A stretch of 64,000 nt of DNA, taken from NCBI GenBank assembly GCA_963836665.1, contig CAWIKL010000001.1, positions 62,001 through 126,000 of the forward strand, written 5' to 3'. The DNA comes from JAICSD01 sp963836665. GTDB taxonomy: Bacteria; Acidobacteriota; Vicinamibacteria; Vicinamibacterales; 2-12-FULL-66-21. The notes beneath the pieces were generated by a model. It worked only from the letters and a program-made list of their open reading frames with translations. It had not been told where the DNA came from and searched no databases. The translations under genes and the position numbers were made by a program. Shown here piece by piece: positions 61,515-64,000 of the stretch (positions are counted from its first letter, which is position 1; each line of letters begins with the position of its first letter).

Positions 61515-61556
61515 GACGTGAGTTCAGATTTACGCGGTTTCAGGTGAGCGCTGACA
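61515..61556. repeat. IS21 terminal inverted repeat (istA side)
   Basis: Read inwards it begins TGTCAGCGCTC and contains AAACCGCGTAAATCTG. It partners with 58513-58554 and is followed by the right copy of the target duplication (CGCAGAC, 61557-61563). Confidence 0.88.
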
Positions 61557-61692
61557 CGCAGACCGGCACAAAAACCGGCACAGCGCTGTTGTGGCCCTGT
61601 CAGACTCCCGCGCCGGTCCGTTCAGCACTGCCCGGCGTGCCTGCAGGGTCAACGCGCTCTGCGCCATTCTGATCGGGAACGATTGGTTGACC

Positions 61693-61995
61693 ATGACGCA
61701 AATCACCGAGGCCATCTATACGCACGGCGTTCTCAAGCCAACCGGTGAGTTGGATCTCCGGGAGGACCAGCGAATGCGGGTCATCGTCGAACCGCCCGAC
61801 GAGCAGCGGGAGGACCGCTCCGCCGCGCTGACACGCGCCAGTCGCGTTCGCGTTTGGCTTCGCTGTCACCTTCATCTGGTTCCGGCGACGACACCAACGA
61901 CTGGTCGCGTAAACAGCCATGCGCTATCGGAGGCAATGGTCGGCTGGAGCCGATCCCTGGCAGGATTCGTCGGATCCCGGATACCGGAGTTGTAG
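61693..61995 (+). pseudogene. Truncated DUF104 (AF2212-like) antitoxin remnant
   Basis: The first half of this 100-residue frame, MTQITEAIYTHGVLKPTGEL, DLREDQRMRVIVEPPDEQRE, DRSAALTR, is a typical DUF104 beta-hairpin antitoxin of the VapB-like kind. After about residue 50 the sequence loses all family character (VRVWLRCHLHLVPATTPTTG) and runs on to a chance stop. No PIN toxin follows. It is next to the IS insertion and is most likely a broken antitoxin gene fused to unrelated sequence. Confidence 0.6.
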
Positions 61996-62045
61996 CACGC
62001 CGCGTACAGCCGCGTCCTATCAGCGGACAGTGCCAAACTTCCGCC

Positions 62046-62498
62046 ATGTGCGGCTGTCAGGGTCGACACGCGGAATCGGAAGCGATGCTGCGCGACGCAG
62101 TCAGCGGCCTGCGCGAATCGGCCGGGCCAGTACATCCGAGCACGTTGGGCGCGCTCGAATCGCTCGGCTTTGCCTGCCTGCGCCAGCGCAAGTACGTCGA
62201 CGCCGAGCCCGTGCTACGCGAAGCGCTGGCTGGACGCGAGCAGACGATGCCGAAGTCATGGCGCCGTTTCGATGCTCAAAGCTTGCTCGGCGGCAGCCTC
62301 GCGGGCCAGCGCCGGTTCGGCGAGGCCGAGCCGCTGGTCGTCGGCGGCTACGAGGGGATGCGGCAGCAGGCCGGATCGATACCCGCCTACTTCCGCGAAG
62401 AACTCACCAACGCCGGCCACCGCGTGATCGTTCTGTACGCCGCGTGGGGCAAACCCGCCCAGGCGACGGAGTGGCGGAAGAAGGTGGCCGTACCGTAG
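62046..62498 (+). pseudogene. 3' remnant of a TPR (kinase-type) protein
   Basis: This frame codes about 150 residues of tetratricopeptide sequence: RHAESEAMLRDAVSGLRESA, GPVHPSTLGALESLGFACLR, KYVDAEPVLREALAGREQTM and SLLGGSLAGQRRFGEAEPLV. It ends VVGGYEGMRQQAGSIPAYFR, then LYAAWGKPAQATEWRKKVAV. That ending is characteristic of acidobacterial Ser/Thr kinases with C-terminal TPRs. No kinase domain or earlier repeats lie upstream. It may still be translated from the ATG at 62046, but it is best seen as a truncated gene tail. Confidence 0.65.
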
Positions 62499-62551
62499 GT
62501 GTTGACACGGCGTCTCCACCGGCAGTCGAACGGGTCTGGTAGATTGCGCCT

Positions 62552-63356
62552 GTGGAACTGCGAAATCGTACCGCCATCGTGACGGGATCGGGCGGCACCG
62601 GCTGTGGGCGTGCGATTGCCGTGCGTCTCGCGAGCCTTAGCGCGTCCGTGGTGGTGAGCGACATTGACGACGCGGGCGGAGAGGAGACGGTCCGTCTGAT
62701 CAGGAACTCGGGCGGCCGGGCCACGTTCCTCCATGCCGACGTATGCGACGAGCAGCAAGTCCGCCAGCTCGTCGTCGTCGCGGAAGAGACGTTCGGCGAT
62801 GTCGGCGTGCTCGTCAACAATGCCTCAGGTCCATTTCGCCAGGGATTCGAGATGGACCATTGGGCGAACACGGCGCAGACGGAGTTCATCGGTACGCTCC
62901 ACGCGACGCGGTATGCGGTCGAGGCCATGCGCCGCCATGGCGGAGGCGCGATCGTCAACATCGCGTCGATTTCCGCTCTCTGGCACGGTCGCAAAACGGA
63001 GGGAGGAGCGCCCGTCTACGATGCCGCAAAGGCCGGCTTGCTTCGGCTGACGACCGGCTTGGCCGGTTTCGCCAGCGCGGATAATATTCGTGTGAACTGC
63101 CTGGCGCCTGGCTGGATTGCCACGGACGGTCCGCGCCAGGTACTGGGAGTCGTTGTCGCCGGAAGAGCGCCGCCGACAGGGCATACCGGCGCGGCTGTTG
63201 ACGACGGCCGAGATCGCCAGCGCGGTGATTCGTCTCGCGACGGACGACACGCTTTTCGGCCGGGTGCTCCTGTGGTGGTCCGACGACGCGCCTCGCCTGA
63301 TCGAGTGGGGCGACCGCGGCTATCGTGACGCGCAGACTGTCGCATTGCGCGATTGA
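62552..63356 (+). pseudogene. Short-chain dehydrogenase/reductase, frameshifted near its C-terminus
   Basis: It starts with GTG. GSGGTGCGRAIAVRLASL (cofactor loop), LVNNASGPFRQGFEMDHW, IVNIASISALW (Ser), YDAAKAGLLRLTTGLAGF (Tyr-x3-Lys) and IRVNCLAPGWIATDGPRQ are classical SDR blocks. After GPRQ the frame goes astray, while another frame continues YWESLSPEERRRQGIPARLL, TTAEIASAVIRLATDDTLFG to a stop at 63356. Removing one G of GG at 63139-63140 joins them into about 267 residues. The substrate is unknown. Probably a working gene with a consensus error. Confidence 0.85.
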
Positions 63357-63382
63357 GCGGACCGCGCAGTTCTGCGCCCCAG

Positions 63383-63764
63383 TCACCACACGACCTTGAG
63401 GCCTTCGTACGCGAGAAAGGCTTCATCAGGTGTCACGACGGCGATGTCTTCCGCGAGGGCCTGGGCGATGATCTGGCGATCGAACGGATCGGCATGATGC
63501 GTGGGCAGATCGAACAGGCGGAAGGCGTGCTCTGCCGAGTACCGGCAAGACCCGCAACCGTAGGTCGGCGACGCCTGCCGTCGCGTCGGCCTTGCTGAAC
63601 GCGAGTTTCCCTCGGGTCTGTTTGACGGCGATCTCGGTCAGGGAAACGACGCTGATCTCGCGCACCGCGGTGCGCCTTCGAAGCGCAGAGATCGCAGCAC
63701 GGGACAGGCGTTCTGGAGTGCTGACGGCCCAGATGAACGTCACCGTATCCAGGATCAGCCGCAT
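63383..63764 (-). pseudogene. VapC-like PIN-domain toxin, frameshifted
   Basis: The first frame (from 63764) gives MRLILDTVTFIWAVSTPERL with the first PIN Asp, and VVSLTEIAVKQTRGKL with the Glu. After LRLRVLP it drifts into Arg-rich non-family sequence. In another frame the family sequence goes on: YSAEHAFRLFDLPTHHADPF, DRQIIAQALAEDIAVVTPDE, AFLAYEGLKVVW, stop at 63383. Deleting one C of CC at 63542-63543 (plus strand) restores about 126 residues with the third and fourth acidic residues (HHADPFDR, VTPDEAF). It would be a tRNA- or mRNA-cleaving toxin neutralised by the upstream antitoxin. Confidence 0.85.
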
Positions 63765-63767
63765 GCG

Positions 63768-64000
63768 TCAGCGGCCATCGACGAGGGCATCGACCTCTTC
63801 GGCTTTCATTGGCTTCCACCAGTCGGGGTCGGGGGCTGTCACCTTGTCCTTCAACGTCCCGAACTTCGGCCTCTCGGGGTCGGCCTTCGTCGTCCGGACG
63901 ATGTCGACCACGGCCGTCCCGTGCCGATGGATCGTCACGGACTCGCCGCGTTCGACCGCCTTGATCAGCTTGGGAAGCGCATTCTTGGCTTCGGCTACGC
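63768..64000 (-). CDS. Phd/YefM-type antitoxin (5' part beyond the window)
   Basis: This partial frame enters from the right edge and reads VAEAKNALPKLIKAVERGES, VTIHRHGTAVVDIVRTTKAD and WWKPMKAEEVDALVDGR before its stop. The AKNxLPKLIKAVERGE block with a following TIxRHGxxVVxIV is the DNA-binding half of Phd/YefM antitoxins. It lies 3 nt upstream of the PIN toxin on the same strand, the normal antitoxin-then-toxin order. It would bind the shared promoter and block the toxin. Confidence 0.88.
   Translation of the reverse strand, partial: VAEAKNALPKLIKAVERGESVTIHRHGTAVVDIVRTTKADPERPKFGTLKDKVTAPDPDWWKPMKAEEVDALVDGR

Larger units (their letters stand above)
58513..61556 (-). mobile_element. IS21-family insertion sequence, complete
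   Basis: The element of 3044 bp carries istA and istB plus a small Cys-rich ORF, all on the minus strand. Both ends start with TGTC when read inwards, as in the family rule 5'-TG...CA-3'. Terminal inverted repeats of about 42 bp (58513-58554 and 61515-61556) share 34 positions, including the common block AAACCGCGTAAATCTG. A perfect 7-bp target duplication flanks it. Intact genes and identical duplications suggest a fairly recent insertion, still able to move. Confidence 0.92.

Overview
The window is GC-rich (roughly two thirds G+C) and gene-dense, with proteins typical of Acidobacteriota. The best guess is a Vicinamibacteria-like lineage. Supporting gene types are a large two-module FtsX/MacB-type (ADOP-like) permease, an Oar-like TonB receptor with an N-terminal carboxypeptidase-regulatory domain, a DUF1800/DUF1501 pair, NIPSNAP, PEP-CTERM, PilZ, IPT/TIG- and PKD-rich secreted proteins, and a kinase-type TPR remnant. 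The taxonomy is inferred from gene content; there is no rRNA or marker phylogeny here. No tRNA, rRNA or CRISPR array was found.

Layout. 1-7.2 kb: end of a SpoIIE-type phosphatase, RNase III with an extra N-terminal DUF2007-like domain, then on the minus strand the histidine-degradation genes hutH and hutU with an ATPase whose start overlaps the hutU stop, and divergent purA. 7.2-14.4 kb: housekeeping and redox genes (PilZ protein, geranylgeranyl-reductase-like flavoprotein, HAD phosphatase, ROK fructokinase, bacilliredoxin YtxJ, chlorite-dismutase-family protein, aldo/keto reductase, nucleotidyltransferase-like protein). 14.4-25.9 kb: ADOP-like permease, frameshifted MFS exporter, frameshifted TonB receptor, a small HTH/zinc-ribbon regulator whose start lies in a strong hairpin, NIP-like aquaporin, M28 peptidase, UBP zinc finger and DUF5996. 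26-34.9 kb: NIPSNAP, DUF1800, DUF1501, a beta-barrel protein and a cupredoxin lipoprotein in tight same-strand order, then an aspartoacylase-like enzyme, a secreted phosphatase, and a XylX-like dehydratase (frameshifted) with an aldehyde dehydrogenase that together match the end of the oxidative (Weimberg) pentose route. 35-48.6 kb: large exported proteins, namely a subtilase with five IPT-plus-partner repeats, a GH54 arabinofuranosidase fused to a lamin-tail domain and repeats, a PEP-CTERM protein behind a sigma-54-like promoter, and a PKD lipoprotein. 48.6-57.7 kb: small secreted or membrane proteins and a 1158-residue beta-helix protein. 57.8-64 kb: a plastic region with a serine-recombinase remnant, a complete IS21-family element with 7-bp target duplication, broken antitoxin and TPR genes, a frameshifted SDR and a PIN/Phd toxin-antitoxin pair cut by the window edge.

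How the parts fit: GH54 could release arabinose outside the cell, and the XylX/aldehyde dehydrogenase pair could feed the pentose-derived keto acid into 2-oxoglutarate. The many exported repeat proteins and the TonB receptor suggest a soil-type polymer degrader.

Sequence-quality warning: five genes carry an apparent single extra base. Four of the five sit in the same context (an extra C after AGTAC, read on one strand), which suggests a systematic consensus error rather than true gene decay.
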